Notes under the pieces: generated by a model
The model's database searches: none
Told to the model about the DNA's origin: nothing
What the model saw: the letters and a program-made list of their open reading frames with translations, nothing else
Part shown: positions 44,552 to 53,333 of the stretch, in pieces
Numbering within the stretch: the first letter of the stretch is position 1
How the letters are laid out: each line of letters opens with the position of its first letter
NCBI RefSeq assembly: GCF_963677125.1
Contig: NZ_OY781882.1
Span: 5,354,501 to 5,418,500 of the forward strand
Reading direction: 5' to 3'
From: an uncultured Desulfobacter sp.
GTDB lineage: Bacteria > Desulfobacterota > Desulfobacteria > Desulfobacterales > Desulfobacteraceae
Length of the DNA: 64,000 nucleotides
Program-made: the position numbers and the translations under genes

Positions 44552-45471
44552 TATCCGAACTTTATCTGTATGCCTGTGAACTGCCGGATGAAGCACTGTC
44601 GGATCCGCAGAAACGGGCCGGCCAACGGGTGGGGGCCTATCTTGCCCGAAAAAAGATCCCTGTTGACATGGTGCTTTATCAGAATGTTGATGTGTATGAA
44701 CAACTTGCTCATAAACTGATAAAAGCCATGGGCAAGGGAACGTATTTGACAAAAGGTGTGGATATGGGGCATTGGCATGATTTTAACCAGGCCATTGAGG
44801 CAATCTCAAAAGCCGGAGAATCAAAGAGCAGTGTTCTGGTGATTGGATCACGTGATATTTTGAATGACTGGACCGTCAGTGATGTTATTGAAGGTTTACC
44901 GGTGTTGCAGACAGATACGGTTGTCGTTCTGGGTAATATGCAATCGCCTGCTGCTTTGAACCAGTGGTCACCTCAATTTTTAATTTCCTGTGAAGATCTG
45001 CCGGAACGATTCCCCTTTCCTTTTCCCGATGGTACGCAACTGCGGCCGCGGCCTGCTTATTATTATACCCAGTCAGCCGTGATCCCCTTTGAACAGACGG
45101 ACCATGGGCTTCAGGTCCTGGTTATCGGCTCAAGCAAACGAAAACATTTCGTGGTGCCTAAAGGGATTCACGAGCCGGGACTTTCCGCCCAGGAATCGGC
45201 AGCCAAAGAGTCCTTGGAGGAGGCCGGGATCATGGGCCCGGTATCTGAAAAAGCCATTGGCAGTTACGCCTATTCCAAGTGGGGCGCGGAATGCACGGTC
45301 TGTGTGTATGTACAAAAAGTGACTGAAGTTTTGCCGGAATCCCAATGGCAGGAACGTCACAGGGGACGGCAATGGATGTCGCCCGGAAAAGCCGCCGCCA
45401 TAGTGAAACAACCGGAACTTGGACAGATGATAGAACAGTTGGAACAGTTTTTACTTGAGGAGTTGAAATGA
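44548..45471 (+). CDS. SixA-like domain fused to Nudix hydrolase
   Basis: This 307-residue protein has an N-terminal histidine-phosphatase (SixA-like) fold in residues 1-140. The RHG and the second catalytic histidine are replaced (LYLYACE, VIGSRDIL), so the domain looks inactive. Residues 165-300 are a Nudix domain; its Nudix box has K-E-x-x-E-E (GIHEPGLSAQESAAKES, then LEEAGI) with a Leu for the first conserved Glu. Nudix enzymes cut nucleoside-diphosphate-linked or polyphosphorylated compounds. It overlaps both neighbours by four bases (ATGA). Confidence 0.7.
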   Translation: MISELYLYACELPDEALSDPQKRAGQRVGAYLARKKIPVDMVLYQNVDVYEQLAHKLIKAMGKGTYLTKGVDMGHWHDFNQAIEAISKAGESKSSVLVIGSRDILNDWTVSDVIEGLPVLQTDTVVVLGNMQSPAALNQWSPQFLISCEDLPERFPFPFPDGTQLRPRPAYYYTQSAVIPFEQTDHGLQVLVIGSSKRKHFVVPKGIHEPGLSAQESAAKESLEEAGIMGPVSEKAIGSYAYSKWGAECTVCVYVQKVTEVLPESQWQERHRGRQWMSPGKAAAIVKQPELGQMIEQLEQFLLEELK

Positions 45472-46340
45472 AAATTGGTGTTGTGGGCGTAAAGGACGGG
45501 TGGTCATCCAAAGCGCTGGCAGATGCGGTGGCCCAGGCCACGGGCTTCGGATTACTCATCGATATGGCGCACGTCCGTCTGGATATGCCTTCGGGGAAGG
45601 CGTGGTATGAAGATACTGATTTAAGTACATTGGATGCGTTGATCATAAAAAAAATCGGTACGACCTATTCTCCTCAACTGCTGGACCGGCTGGAAATCTT
45701 AAGGCTTTTAGAAGAAAATGGACTGCCTGTATTTTCCAGCCCGGCTAAGATTTTAGGCGTTCTTAATAGAATTTCGTGTACGGTTACACTTCAGGCAGGC
45801 AAGATTCCCATGCCCTTGACCAGCGTCACCGAGGATGCGGACATGGCGGTAAATGCCGTGGATACCTACGGACAGGCTGTATTTAAACCCTTGTTCTCTA
45901 CAAAAGCCAAAGGCATGTGTGTGATTGAAAAAGGTGACGTCTGCCGGGATGACGTTCTTAAGTTTCAACAGGCAAACCCCTTGATGTACATTCAACAAAA
46001 AATTGACCTGGGGGAGCAGGATCTTGGCATTGTTTTTCTTGGCGGGAAATATCTGTCCACCTATGCCCGGTGCCGTGGGGAAGGCACGTGGAATACGACC
46101 ATTGCTTCGGGCGGACGGTATAGGGCATTTGATCCAGAACCACAAATTATTGAACTTGCCCGCAGGGCCCAGGCATTGTTTGGTCTTGATTTCACCTGCG
46201 TGGATGTGGCTCTCACCCCCCAGGGTCCCATGGTTTTTGAAGTATCGGCCTTTGGCGGGTTCAGGGGGCTGTCAGAAGCTAGGTCCATTGACGCTGCAAA
46301 GGAGTATACCGCGTATGTCATCAACACCCTCTCAAAATGA
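45468..46340 (+). CDS. GAK-system ATP-grasp enzyme (RimK-like)
   Basis: This 290-residue ATP-grasp protein has a RimK/glutathione-synthetase-like shape. The N-terminal domain includes DALIIKKIGTTYSPQLLDRL. The lysine/glycine-rich nucleotide region is QAVFKPLFSTKAKGMCVIE, and the metal-binding end is LDFTCVDVALTPQGPMVFEVSAFGGFRGL. Such enzymes attach an amino acid or other carboxylate to a peptide or small molecule. The family is found next to amphi-Trp and HprK-related kinase genes. It overlaps the kinase gene by 26 bases. Confidence 0.8.
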   Translation: MKIGVVGVKDGWSSKALADAVAQATGFGLLIDMAHVRLDMPSGKAWYEDTDLSTLDALIIKKIGTTYSPQLLDRLEILRLLEENGLPVFSSPAKILGVLNRISCTVTLQAGKIPMPLTSVTEDADMAVNAVDTYGQAVFKPLFSTKAKGMCVIEKGDVCRDDVLKFQQANPLMYIQQKIDLGEQDLGIVFLGGKYLSTYARCRGEGTWNTTIASGGRYRAFDPEPQIIELARRAQALFGLDFTCVDVALTPQGPMVFEVSAFGGFRGLSEARSIDAAKEYTAYVINTLSK

Positions 46341-47409
46341 GCCTGCCTGTAATCTGGCTGATCTGGTTAAATCGCTGTCAAGAGATGTCAGGTATACAGA
46401 GCCGCTGCTGTTGACCCTGGATGACTGTACCATTGAAATAAATTGCAGCAGTGAAGCATTTAAACAAGAACTTACCCGATATTTTTTGCCACTACTGGAT
46501 ACCCCCCATGGTCAAGTGAAAATTCAAATCCAGGCCATTGACGGGCCAAACCCCTCCCTGAACTGCCCATTAACTCCCCAAAAACCCGGTCCGGGAAAGA
46601 CAAAAATTAAAGAAGAGTGGGCCTTGCTGGATACCGGGCGTGTGGTGCGAAAAGTGAACTCAGGTATCATCATGGTGTTTGGCGGGGATAAAAATATGGT
46701 GGCTGGGCCCTGTGTTTCCTACCCCAACCAGGTGATCAATTTTATCAATAATCGGTTCATTGAGTATAAACTTAATAAAGGGGGGCTGCTTGGGCATGCT
46801 GCAGCGGTTTTCAGCCACGGCCTGGGTATTGCCGTGGCCGGATTTTCAGGTATGGGAAAATCCACACTGGCCCTGCATTTAATGAATGTCGGGGCTGATT
46901 TTGTATCCAATGACCGGTTGGTGATGGAAAACACCGGGGGGCAGCTCGTGATGTCCGGTGTAGCCAAATGGCCCCGCATTAATCCGGGCACCGCACTGAA
47001 CAATCCTTCTCTTTGCGGGGTGTTGACCGCTCAAGAGCAAGCGGATTTCAAACAGCTGCCCCAGGAAGCATTATGGCGTCTGGAACATAAATATGATGTG
47101 ATGATTGACCAGTGCTATGGCCCGGACCGGTTCCGGCTGAATGCGCCATTGGATAGGTTGGTGCTGCTCAACTGGCGGCTTGGGGCAGGCCCCATGAAAT
47201 TTGAAGAGATATCCCTTGCCGATCACAGGCCGCTGCTGCAGGCCATTATGAAAGATACCGGATTGTTTTATCTGCCTGCTAAGGGGCTGCCCCAGAATCC
47301 GTCTGAAGATCAGTATCTTGATCTGCTTGAGCCTTGTCGGGTTTTGGTTCTTTCCGGGGGTGCCGATTTTGATCAGGCGACCCGGACAATCATGGATTGG
47401 TTATTGTAG
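46315..47409 (+). CDS. HprK-related kinase B
   Basis: From ATG 46315 (AAAGGAG ten bases upstream) the protein has 364 residues. An N-terminal region of about 155 residues precedes a P-loop kinase core like that of HPr kinase/phosphorylase: Walker A AGFSGMGKSTLALHL and FVSNDRLVM. HprK relatives phosphorylate proteins on serine; members of this subgroup belong to GAK-type clusters with an unknown substrate. The frame is open back to 46003, but the extra part overlaps the ATP-grasp gene and is not protein-like. Last gene of the operon. Confidence 0.8.
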   Translation: MSSTPSQNEPACNLADLVKSLSRDVRYTEPLLLTLDDCTIEINCSSEAFKQELTRYFLPLLDTPHGQVKIQIQAIDGPNPSLNCPLTPQKPGPGKTKIKEEWALLDTGRVVRKVNSGIIMVFGGDKNMVAGPCVSYPNQVINFINNRFIEYKLNKGGLLGHAAAVFSHGLGIAVAGFSGMGKSTLALHLMNVGADFVSNDRLVMENTGGQLVMSGVAKWPRINPGTALNNPSLCGVLTAQEQADFKQLPQEALWRLEHKYDVMIDQCYGPDRFRLNAPLDRLVLLNWRLGAGPMKFEEISLADHRPLLQAIMKDTGLFYLPAKGLPQNPSEDQYLDLLEPCRVLVLSGGADFDQATRTIMDWLL

Positions 47410-47869
47410 CATCCGAGTGGATAAATGGGATACGTGCGTGTGAAGCTATGCATTGTGCCAGCCTGTCAGGTGTGCACGCAGCCGTCTTGAGCTGTTCCGG
47501 AGATAACCACAGGACCTCAGCCTGGTGGGAGTCGGGCTTTAGCCCCATCTGTGGGGTGTAGCCGGCAGGAAGCGTACACTTGAACCCGAACTCCACCTTA
47601 TGCCGGAGCGGTTTACAGGGTGTGCGGGACGTTTTGATGTATTCACAGATATAGTGCAGCCGGCCCGGTACAACAGTGGCGGCAATCTCTTCTTCGCATT
47701 CCCTGATAAGCGCCGAGATAATGCTTTCTCCAGGCTCCTGGCTGCCACCCGGTAAGGTGTACACAAAAGAGCGGTCTTCATAGACTTTTTTTAGTATCAG
47801 AATATCATTGTTGTCATTATAACAGACGGCCTTGGCCGTGTTACGAATTTCCGGGTTGATTTTTTTCAT
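47390..47869 (-). CDS. Nudix hydrolase
   Basis: This 159-residue Nudix enzyme has a clean Nudix box (GGSQEPGESIISALIRECEEEIA) in the usual position, so it should cleave nucleoside-diphosphate-type substrates. It runs against the GAK operon and overlaps the kinase gene by 20 bases, so read-through would make complementary RNA. With the Nudix domain in gene four, two such enzymes flank the operon. A housecleaning role is equally possible. Confidence 0.83.
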   Translation of the reverse strand: MKKINPEIRNTAKAVCYNDNNDILILKKVYEDRSFVYTLPGGSQEPGESIISALIRECEEEIAATVVPGRLHYICEYIKTSRTPCKPLRHKVEFGFKCTLPAGYTPQMGLKPDSHQAEVLWLSPEQLKTAACTPDRLAQCIASHARIPFIHSDATITNP

Positions 47870-48132
47870 GGGCTTTAACTATCCTATTTTTAATGTCATT
47901 GGTATTATAACAACAATGATAATAATCTCAATAAGCGAATGCTTTTCATGATTTAATATGAATCAAAACTTTTAAAATTTAAGATAGATATAATAAAATT
48001 GGGGGGATGTATGATGTATTTTTAATCAAATATTTAATCAGATTTTTCTTGACCAGTTTTTTATTTTAAGTTAGTGCTATTTGCATGGATCATTAAGATT
48101 AATACGCCTTAATATATGCCGGGGAGAATAAA

Positions 48133-49296
48133 ATGGATTTTGAATTAAGCAAAGAGTTGCAAATGCTCCAGAAAGAGCTGCGAAAATTTGCAAAAAAAGA
48201 GATCGTTCCCTTTGCAGACCAGTGGGATGAGGAACATTATCTACCTATCAAAGAGGTGATGCAGCCTCTGGGCGAAATGGGTTATTTCGGTACCGTGATT
48301 CCCGAAGAATATGGTGGAGAAGATTTAGGTTTTCTGGCCGCCATGATTGTGACCGAGGAGCTGGCCAAGGCTTCCTCATCCCTGCGGGTCCAGGTGAATA
48401 TGCAGGTGCTGGGGTGTGCATACACCATTTATAAATACGGCAATGAAGCGGTCCGCAAAAAATATGTGGAAAAATTGTGCAATGCCGAATACATCGGCGG
48501 CTTCGGCATCACTGAACCGGATGCAGGTTCCGATGTCATGAACATTGCCTCCACCGCCGAAGACAAGGGTGATCACTGGCTGCTGAATGGAAGTAAAACT
48601 TGGATCTCCAATGCCGATGTGGCAGACTGTATGCTTTATTACGCCTATACGGATAAAACTGCCGGCTCCAAGGGGCTGTCCGCTTTTGTGATAGAACCTA
48701 AGAATTTTGACGGTGTCACAACCTCTTCTTTAGATAAGCTGGGCTCTCACTCGTCTCCCACAGGGGAATTGTTTTTAGATAATGTTAAGGTGCCCAAGGA
48801 AAATATCCTTGGCAAACCCGGTGATGGTGCTAAAATTGTATTTTCATCTTTGAATCAGACCCGTTTGTCTGCAGCTGCCGGCGGCGTGGGATTGGCCCAG
48901 GCCTGTCTGGACGAAGCCGTAAAATACTGCAATCAGAGAAAACAGTTCGGCAAAAAGATCGGTGAATTTCAAATGAACCAGGACATGATCGCCCAGATGG
49001 CCACGGAGATCGAAGCCGCTCGACTGCTTGTCTACAAAGCGGCCTGGGCCAAAGATCAGGGCCGGCTGAACAACGGCATGGATGTGGCTATGGCCAAATA
49101 CATGGCCGGCGAAGTGGCGTATAAATGCGCCAACTACGCCATGAGGATTCTGGGTGCCTACGGCTATTCCACTGAATACCCCGTGGCCCGATACTACCGG
49201 GATGCGCCCACCTATGCCATGGTGGAGGGCTCCGCCAATATATGCAAGTGGATTATTGCCCTGGATCAGTTGGGTATCAGAAAAGCAAACAGATAG
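48133..49296 (+). CDS. Acyl-CoA dehydrogenase, probably non-decarboxylating glutaryl-CoA dehydrogenase
   Basis: This 387-residue FAD-dependent enzyme has standard acyl-CoA dehydrogenase motifs: GFGITEPDAGSD near 120, WISNADVADC, NQRKQFGKKIGEFQ and the C-terminal ILGAYGYSTEYPVARYYRDAPTYAMVEGSANI, whose Glu is the likely catalytic base. In anaerobes such as Desulfococcus, a non-decarboxylating glutaryl-CoA dehydrogenase is encoded with a sodium-pumping glutaconyl-CoA decarboxylase. Here it heads just such an operon, which makes that substrate likely. A related short-chain substrate remains possible. Confidence 0.82.
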   Translation: MDFELSKELQMLQKELRKFAKKEIVPFADQWDEEHYLPIKEVMQPLGEMGYFGTVIPEEYGGEDLGFLAAMIVTEELAKASSSLRVQVNMQVLGCAYTIYKYGNEAVRKKYVEKLCNAEYIGGFGITEPDAGSDVMNIASTAEDKGDHWLLNGSKTWISNADVADCMLYYAYTDKTAGSKGLSAFVIEPKNFDGVTTSSLDKLGSHSSPTGELFLDNVKVPKENILGKPGDGAKIVFSSLNQTRLSAAAGGVGLAQACLDEAVKYCNQRKQFGKKIGEFQMNQDMIAQMATEIEAARLLVYKAAWAKDQGRLNNGMDVAMAKYMAGEVAYKCANYAMRILGAYGYSTEYPVARYYRDAPTYAMVEGSANICKWIIALDQLGIRKANR

Positions 49297-49317
49297 TTTT
49301 AAAAAAAGGAGATCCAC

Positions 49318-49533
49318 ATGTCTGAAGATGTACTCGCCCCCCTGTCAGGGAAAATTGTCAGCTTAAGCGTTGAGCCGGGTGAAGAAATAGAAGAGGATGA
49401 CGAAATTCTGGTGATCGAAGCCATGAAAATGGAAACTCCCATTTTTGCGCCTTGCTCCGGCACAGTATCAAAGATTGTCGTCAAGGAGGGGGATGCGGTA
49501 GACGAGGACGACCTTTTGGCTGTTATTGATTAG
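49318..49533 (+). CDS. gcdC: Biotin carrier (gamma subunit) of a sodium-pumping decarboxylase
   Basis: These 71 residues are just a biotinyl domain, with the biotinylated lysine in EAMKMETPI near position 42. The usual Pro/Ala-rich linker and N-terminal extension of gamma subunits are absent, so this is a minimal carrier. GGAG lies before ATG 49318. It follows the dehydrogenase by 21 bases and precedes the alpha subunit by 18. Confidence 0.85.
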   Translation: MSEDVLAPLSGKIVSLSVEPGEEIEEDDEILVIEAMKMETPIFAPCSGTVSKIVVKEGDAVDEDDLLAVID

Positions 49534-49551
49534 GCACCAAAGGAAAAACAA

Positions 49552-51309
49552 ATGAAATCCTATTTTGAAAACATGACGCCCTTTGGCAAAGCACTTAAGA
49601 AAGGAACCATAAAACGTACCCAGAACAATTACGAACAGGTGCTTGAGGCGGAAAAAAAGATTGTAGCCGCCGTTGACGAAGTTAAACATCTCGGTCTTCC
49701 CGAAGAAAAGATCAACCAGCGCGGTCAGATGACCGTATGGCAGCGCCTGGCGTATATTGTGGACCCGGGCACCTGGACCCCGCTTCATACGCTTTATAAC
49801 CCTGCAGATAATATTGAGGGTACCACCAATGTCATTGACGGCCTTGGTAAAATTGCCGGCAAATGGGCAGTCGTGATTGGTTTTGACAATAAAGTCATGG
49901 CCGGTGCCTGGCTGGCCGGTCAATCCGAAAACATCTTGCGAGTTACAGATCTTGCAGAGCGACTTAATATTCCGTTGGTCTGGTTGGTGAATTGCAGCGG
50001 GGCAAAGCTTACTGAGCAGGAAAAATTTTATGCCAACCGAAGGGGATCCGGTACTCCGTTTTTCAGGCATGCAGAGCTTGAGCAGGAAGGTATCCCCGTG
50101 CTGGCGGCCATTTACGGCACCAACCCTGCCGGCGGCGGCTACCAGTCCATCAGTCCCACGGTACTTTTCGCCCATGAAAAATGCAATATGGCCGTGGGGG
50201 GCGCGGGCATTGTCAGTGGAATGGCCCCCCAGGGCGGATTTACCGTGGACATGGCCGAAGCTCTGATCCAGAAAGCCAAAGAGCACCGGGAAAAGCCGCC
50301 TGGATCTGTGGGCACCCATTATGATCACACCGGTTTTTTTCGCTTTGTGTACAAGGAGGAAAAAGAGGTATTGGATGGTGTCAGAGATTATATGAAAAAG
50401 TTGCCTGCCTATGATCCTGAATTCTTTAGAGTGACCACGCCCAAGCCTCCGGCGTTCGAGGCCGAAGATGTCATGCGTCTGCTGCCCATCGCCTCCAAGA
50501 CCGTATATGATTTTGACGATATTTTAGCAAGGCTTGTGGACGGTTCCGAACATATGGAATATCGTCCCGACTATGGTCCTGAGATCTACACAGGACTCTG
50601 CAAGGTGGATGGATTGCTTGTAGCGTGTATCGGAAATCGCCAGGGATACCTTGGCAAGGGATATCCCGAATATGCCGATTATCCGGGCATGGGCGCCAAA
50701 TTGTATCGCCAGGGTCTGCTGAAGATGAGCGAGTTTGTGACCTTTTGCGGCAGGGACAGGATTCCTGTGATCTGGTTCCAGGATACATCGGGCATTGATG
50801 TGGGGGATATTGCCGAAAAAGCAGAGCTTTTAGGCTTGGGCCAGTCCCTGGTTTACTCCATCCAGCAGTCTGGGCTTCCCATGATGCTTGCCATTTTGCG
50901 CAAGGGAACAGCCGCTGCCCATTATGTCATGGGCGGCCCCCAGGCCAACCGGAACAATGCCTTTACCCTGGGAACCTGTGCCACGGAAATTTGCGTGATG
51001 CACGGAGAGACAGCTGCGGTGGCCAACTATGCCAGACGCCTTGTCAAGGAAAAGGAAGCCGGCCGGGATCTTGAACCCGTGGTGGAGAAGATGAACGCCC
51101 TTGCCCAGCAATACAAGGATACGTCAACCCCATTATATTGCGCAAAACACGGCATGGTGGATGAGGTGGTAAGGCTTGCCGATCTGCGGCACTATATGCA
51201 GGCCTTTGCAGGCGCGGCCTATCAGAACCCCAAATCCATCTGTCCCCAGCATCAGATGATTTTGCCCAGAATTATCCGGGATCACGCAACAGCAAAAGAA
51301 AAGGAATAA
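49552..51309 (+). CDS. gcdA: Glutaconyl-CoA decarboxylase alpha subunit (carboxyltransferase)
   Basis: These 585 residues have the two carboxyltransferase halves typical of GcdA and similar CoA carboxylases (about 45-300 and 320-560), with segments PLVWLVNCSGAKLTEQE, GGAGIVSGMAPQGGF, ACIGNRQGY and MGGPQANRNNAF. The enzyme moves the carboxyl group of glutaconyl-CoA onto biotin; the beta subunit then releases CO2 while exporting sodium ions. The length fits GcdA (about 587) rather than the shorter methylmalonyl-CoA form. Confidence 0.9.
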   Translation: MKSYFENMTPFGKALKKGTIKRTQNNYEQVLEAEKKIVAAVDEVKHLGLPEEKINQRGQMTVWQRLAYIVDPGTWTPLHTLYNPADNIEGTTNVIDGLGKIAGKWAVVIGFDNKVMAGAWLAGQSENILRVTDLAERLNIPLVWLVNCSGAKLTEQEKFYANRRGSGTPFFRHAELEQEGIPVLAAIYGTNPAGGGYQSISPTVLFAHEKCNMAVGGAGIVSGMAPQGGFTVDMAEALIQKAKEHREKPPGSVGTHYDHTGFFRFVYKEEKEVLDGVRDYMKKLPAYDPEFFRVTTPKPPAFEAEDVMRLLPIASKTVYDFDDILARLVDGSEHMEYRPDYGPEIYTGLCKVDGLLVACIGNRQGYLGKGYPEYADYPGMGAKLYRQGLLKMSEFVTFCGRDRIPVIWFQDTSGIDVGDIAEKAELLGLGQSLVYSIQQSGLPMMLAILRKGTAAAHYVMGGPQANRNNAFTLGTCATEICVMHGETAAVANYARRLVKEKEAGRDLEPVVEKMNALAQQYKDTSTPLYCAKHGMVDEVVRLADLRHYMQAFAGAAYQNPKSICPQHQMILPRIIRDHATAKEKE

Positions 51310-51312
51310 ATC

Positions 51313-51471
51313 ATGGGTGATGGGGTAGGGGTGTTTCTCACAGGTTGTTTGGGCGTATTCACAGGCATGGCTTTTCTTTACCTTTCCATTAAGCTTACCG
51401 GAAGGGTCGTCTCTGCTTTGGAGTCCGGAAAGACGCTTAAGGAAACCACCGGGCAGGGAGGGGATAAATGA
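51313..51471 (+). CDS. gcdD: Small membrane subunit (delta/OadG-like) of the decarboxylase
   Basis: A 52-codon frame lies between alpha and beta. It begins MGDGVGVFLTGCLGVFTGMA, forms one transmembrane helix (about 5-28) and ends with a polar tail (TLKETTGQGGDK). It starts three bases after the alpha stop and overlaps the beta start as ATGA. Size, topology and place match delta/gamma-type assembly subunits of sodium-pumping decarboxylases. Confidence 0.72.
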   Translation: MGDGVGVFLTGCLGVFTGMAFLYLSIKLTGRVVSALESGKTLKETTGQGGDK

Positions 51472-52586
51472 ACGCGTTGTATTCCCTTTTCCAGACCACG
51501 GGGCTGTTTTATGTTACCCCAGGCATTGTGGTCATGTGGATTATTGGATTGACCCTGATCTATCTTGCCATTGGAAAGTCCTATGAACCCTTGCTGCTGC
51601 TGCCCATCGGATTTGGAATTATCCTGGTTAACCTGCCCCTGGCAGGGCTTATGACCCCCCATGAAGGACTACTCTGGAAATTTTACGAGTATGGTATCCA
51701 CTGGGAAATCATTCCACCGGTCATATTTTTAGGATTAGGGGCGCTCACCGATTTTGGGCCGCTTATTGCCAATCCCAGGTTGATTTTTTTGGGTGCCGGT
51801 GCCCAGGCCGGGGTGTACATCACCTTTTTTGCGGCCCAGGCCTTTGGGTTTGACCTGAAGGCGGCAGCGGCCATTGGTATCATCGGCGGGGCGGACGGCC
51901 CCACAACCATATTCCTGGCATCCAAACTGGCCCCCTCTCTTTTGGGTGTCTGTGCTGTGGCTGCCTATTCCTACATGGCCCTCGTGCCCATTATTCAGCC
52001 CCCGGTGATGAAGCTTTTGACCACCGCAGACGAAAGAAAAATCCGCATGGCCAAGGGCAGAAAGGTGGGCAAGCTTGAAAAGACTTTGTTTCCCATTGTT
52101 TCCACCTTCATCATCATCTTGCTGGTTCCGGCATCCGCACCGTTGATCTCTATGTTTATGCTGGGCAATCTATTCAGGGAATCCGGCGTGGTAGATCGTC
52201 TTCATAACGCCGCTCAGAACGAACTGATGAATATTGTTACCATCTTTCTTGGGGTGCCCGTGGGCGCCACCATGAATGCGGAGAATTTTTTGAGGCCCCA
52301 GGTGATTTTTGTTTTTTGCCTGGGGCTTTTTGCCTTTGTGATTTCCACCATGACAGGGGTGCTTTTGGCCAAACTCATGAACCTTTTTTCCAAAAATAAA
52401 ATCAATCCGCTGCTGGGTGCGGCAGGTGTCTCTGCCGTACCCATGGCGGCCAGGGTGGTTCATAAGGTGGGGATGGAAGCGGATAAGAAAAATTATTTGC
52501 TCATGTACGCCATGGGACCCAATGTGGCAGGTGTTATCGGCACTGTGATAGCAGCAGGTATTTTTTTAACGCTCTTAGGGGGGTGA
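51468..52586 (+). CDS. gcdB: Sodium-translocating decarboxylase beta subunit
   Basis: This 372-residue polytopic membrane protein is of the OadB/GcdB/MmdB type. Conserved segments are FLGLGALTDFGPLIANPRL, the GIIGGADGPTTIF motif with the sodium/biotin-site aspartate near 140, and the C-terminal NPLLGAAGVSAVPMAARV. It decarboxylates carboxybiotin and pumps sodium ions out. It is the last gene of the operon, and the delta start/stop coupling shows cotranslation. Confidence 0.93.
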   Translation: MNALYSLFQTTGLFYVTPGIVVMWIIGLTLIYLAIGKSYEPLLLLPIGFGIILVNLPLAGLMTPHEGLLWKFYEYGIHWEIIPPVIFLGLGALTDFGPLIANPRLIFLGAGAQAGVYITFFAAQAFGFDLKAAAAIGIIGGADGPTTIFLASKLAPSLLGVCAVAAYSYMALVPIIQPPVMKLLTTADERKIRMAKGRKVGKLEKTLFPIVSTFIIILLVPASAPLISMFMLGNLFRESGVVDRLHNAAQNELMNIVTIFLGVPVGATMNAENFLRPQVIFVFCLGLFAFVISTMTGVLLAKLMNLFSKNKINPLLGAAGVSAVPMAARVVHKVGMEADKKNYLLMYAMGPNVAGVIGTVIAAGIFLTLLGG

Positions 52587-52719
52587 CCCTCATGCGTTTT
52601 CGCCTCCCCGGCACATCAAACAGGGAATCAGAGGCTCACCCGGTCTTCATAGAGGGGGATGTGCATATTTTGTTGGGGGGCACGCCTGGTTGCTGGTAGA
52701 CCAGGTCGGCCCGTGGCCG

Positions 52720-53265
52720 TTATTCGGGAGCAGGACAGGACAGCATCCGGTCTCTGATCACCTCAAACAAATCACAGAATCTAAGGACGCCGGTGACTGT
52801 GTCGCCGTTTTTTACAATCAAAGGCTGGTGGACGCCCATAACATATTCATGTAGCGCTTTTTCTAAAGAGTCGTTTTCCTGGAGGTATTCAACTTCGCTG
52901 GGAATGTGCATGATTTCTGAGATTTTGATGTTTGCGCCACGTTCGCAAAGGTTTTGAATAGGTTCCATCCAGAGGTTAAAATCCCGAACCGCATTAATCA
53001 CATAATCTTTGGTCAGTGTACCGTCTTTATAGTTTTTGAATAGTTTTTTATAATTAGGTTCAAGAGATCTGAAAAGATCAAGCATGGTCACTTTTCCCTT
53101 GAACTTGCCGTTGTTGTCAACGACGATCACATCCCTGTGGGCTTGGCGATTATCTGATTTGTTTTTTTCTAAAATCTGGAATACATCATAAACAGTATCT
53201 GTTTCCTTGAGGGTCACATAGTCGAGTAAGGGGGTCATAACCGTTTTTATTTGAATTTCTTTCAT
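52720..53265 (-). CDS. CBS-domain protein
   Basis: This 181-residue cytoplasmic protein has a CBS pair: the first half is VMTPLLDYVTLKETDTVYDVFQIL and the second is HIPSEVEYLQENDSLEKALHEYVMGVHQPLIVKN. The two are linked by a helical region (about 80-115). Such modules bind adenine nucleotides and report energy state to a partner. No partner domain is attached. A GAGGAG site lies just before the start, next to a 29-bp tandem duplication. Confidence 0.82.
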   Translation of the reverse strand: MKEIQIKTVMTPLLDYVTLKETDTVYDVFQILEKNKSDNRQAHRDVIVVDNNGKFKGKVTMLDLFRSLEPNYKKLFKNYKDGTLTKDYVINAVRDFNLWMEPIQNLCERGANIKISEIMHIPSEVEYLQENDSLEKALHEYVMGVHQPLIVKNGDTVTGVLRFCDLFEVIRDRMLSCPAPE

Positions 53266-53275
53266 GACAATCTCC

Positions 53276-53333
53276 TCAAAAGATTATTGGTAGACTTCAT
53301 TGTGTCAAAAGATTATTGGTAGACTTCATTGTG
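53276..53333. repeat. 29-bp perfect tandem duplication upstream of the CBS gene
   Basis: The unit that begins TCAAAAGATTATTGGTAGA and ends TTCATTGTG is present twice without change (53276-53304 and 53305-53333), in the leader or promoter of the minus-strand CBS gene. Confidence 0.9.

Noticed and set aside
46003..46314. Extended N-terminus of the HprK-related kinase
   Set aside because: The extra sequence overlaps the ATP-grasp gene and is not family-like; ATG 46315 has a good ribosome site.
53276..53333. Tandem repeat as a CRISPR array
   Set aside because: Two units directly abut with no spacer between them.
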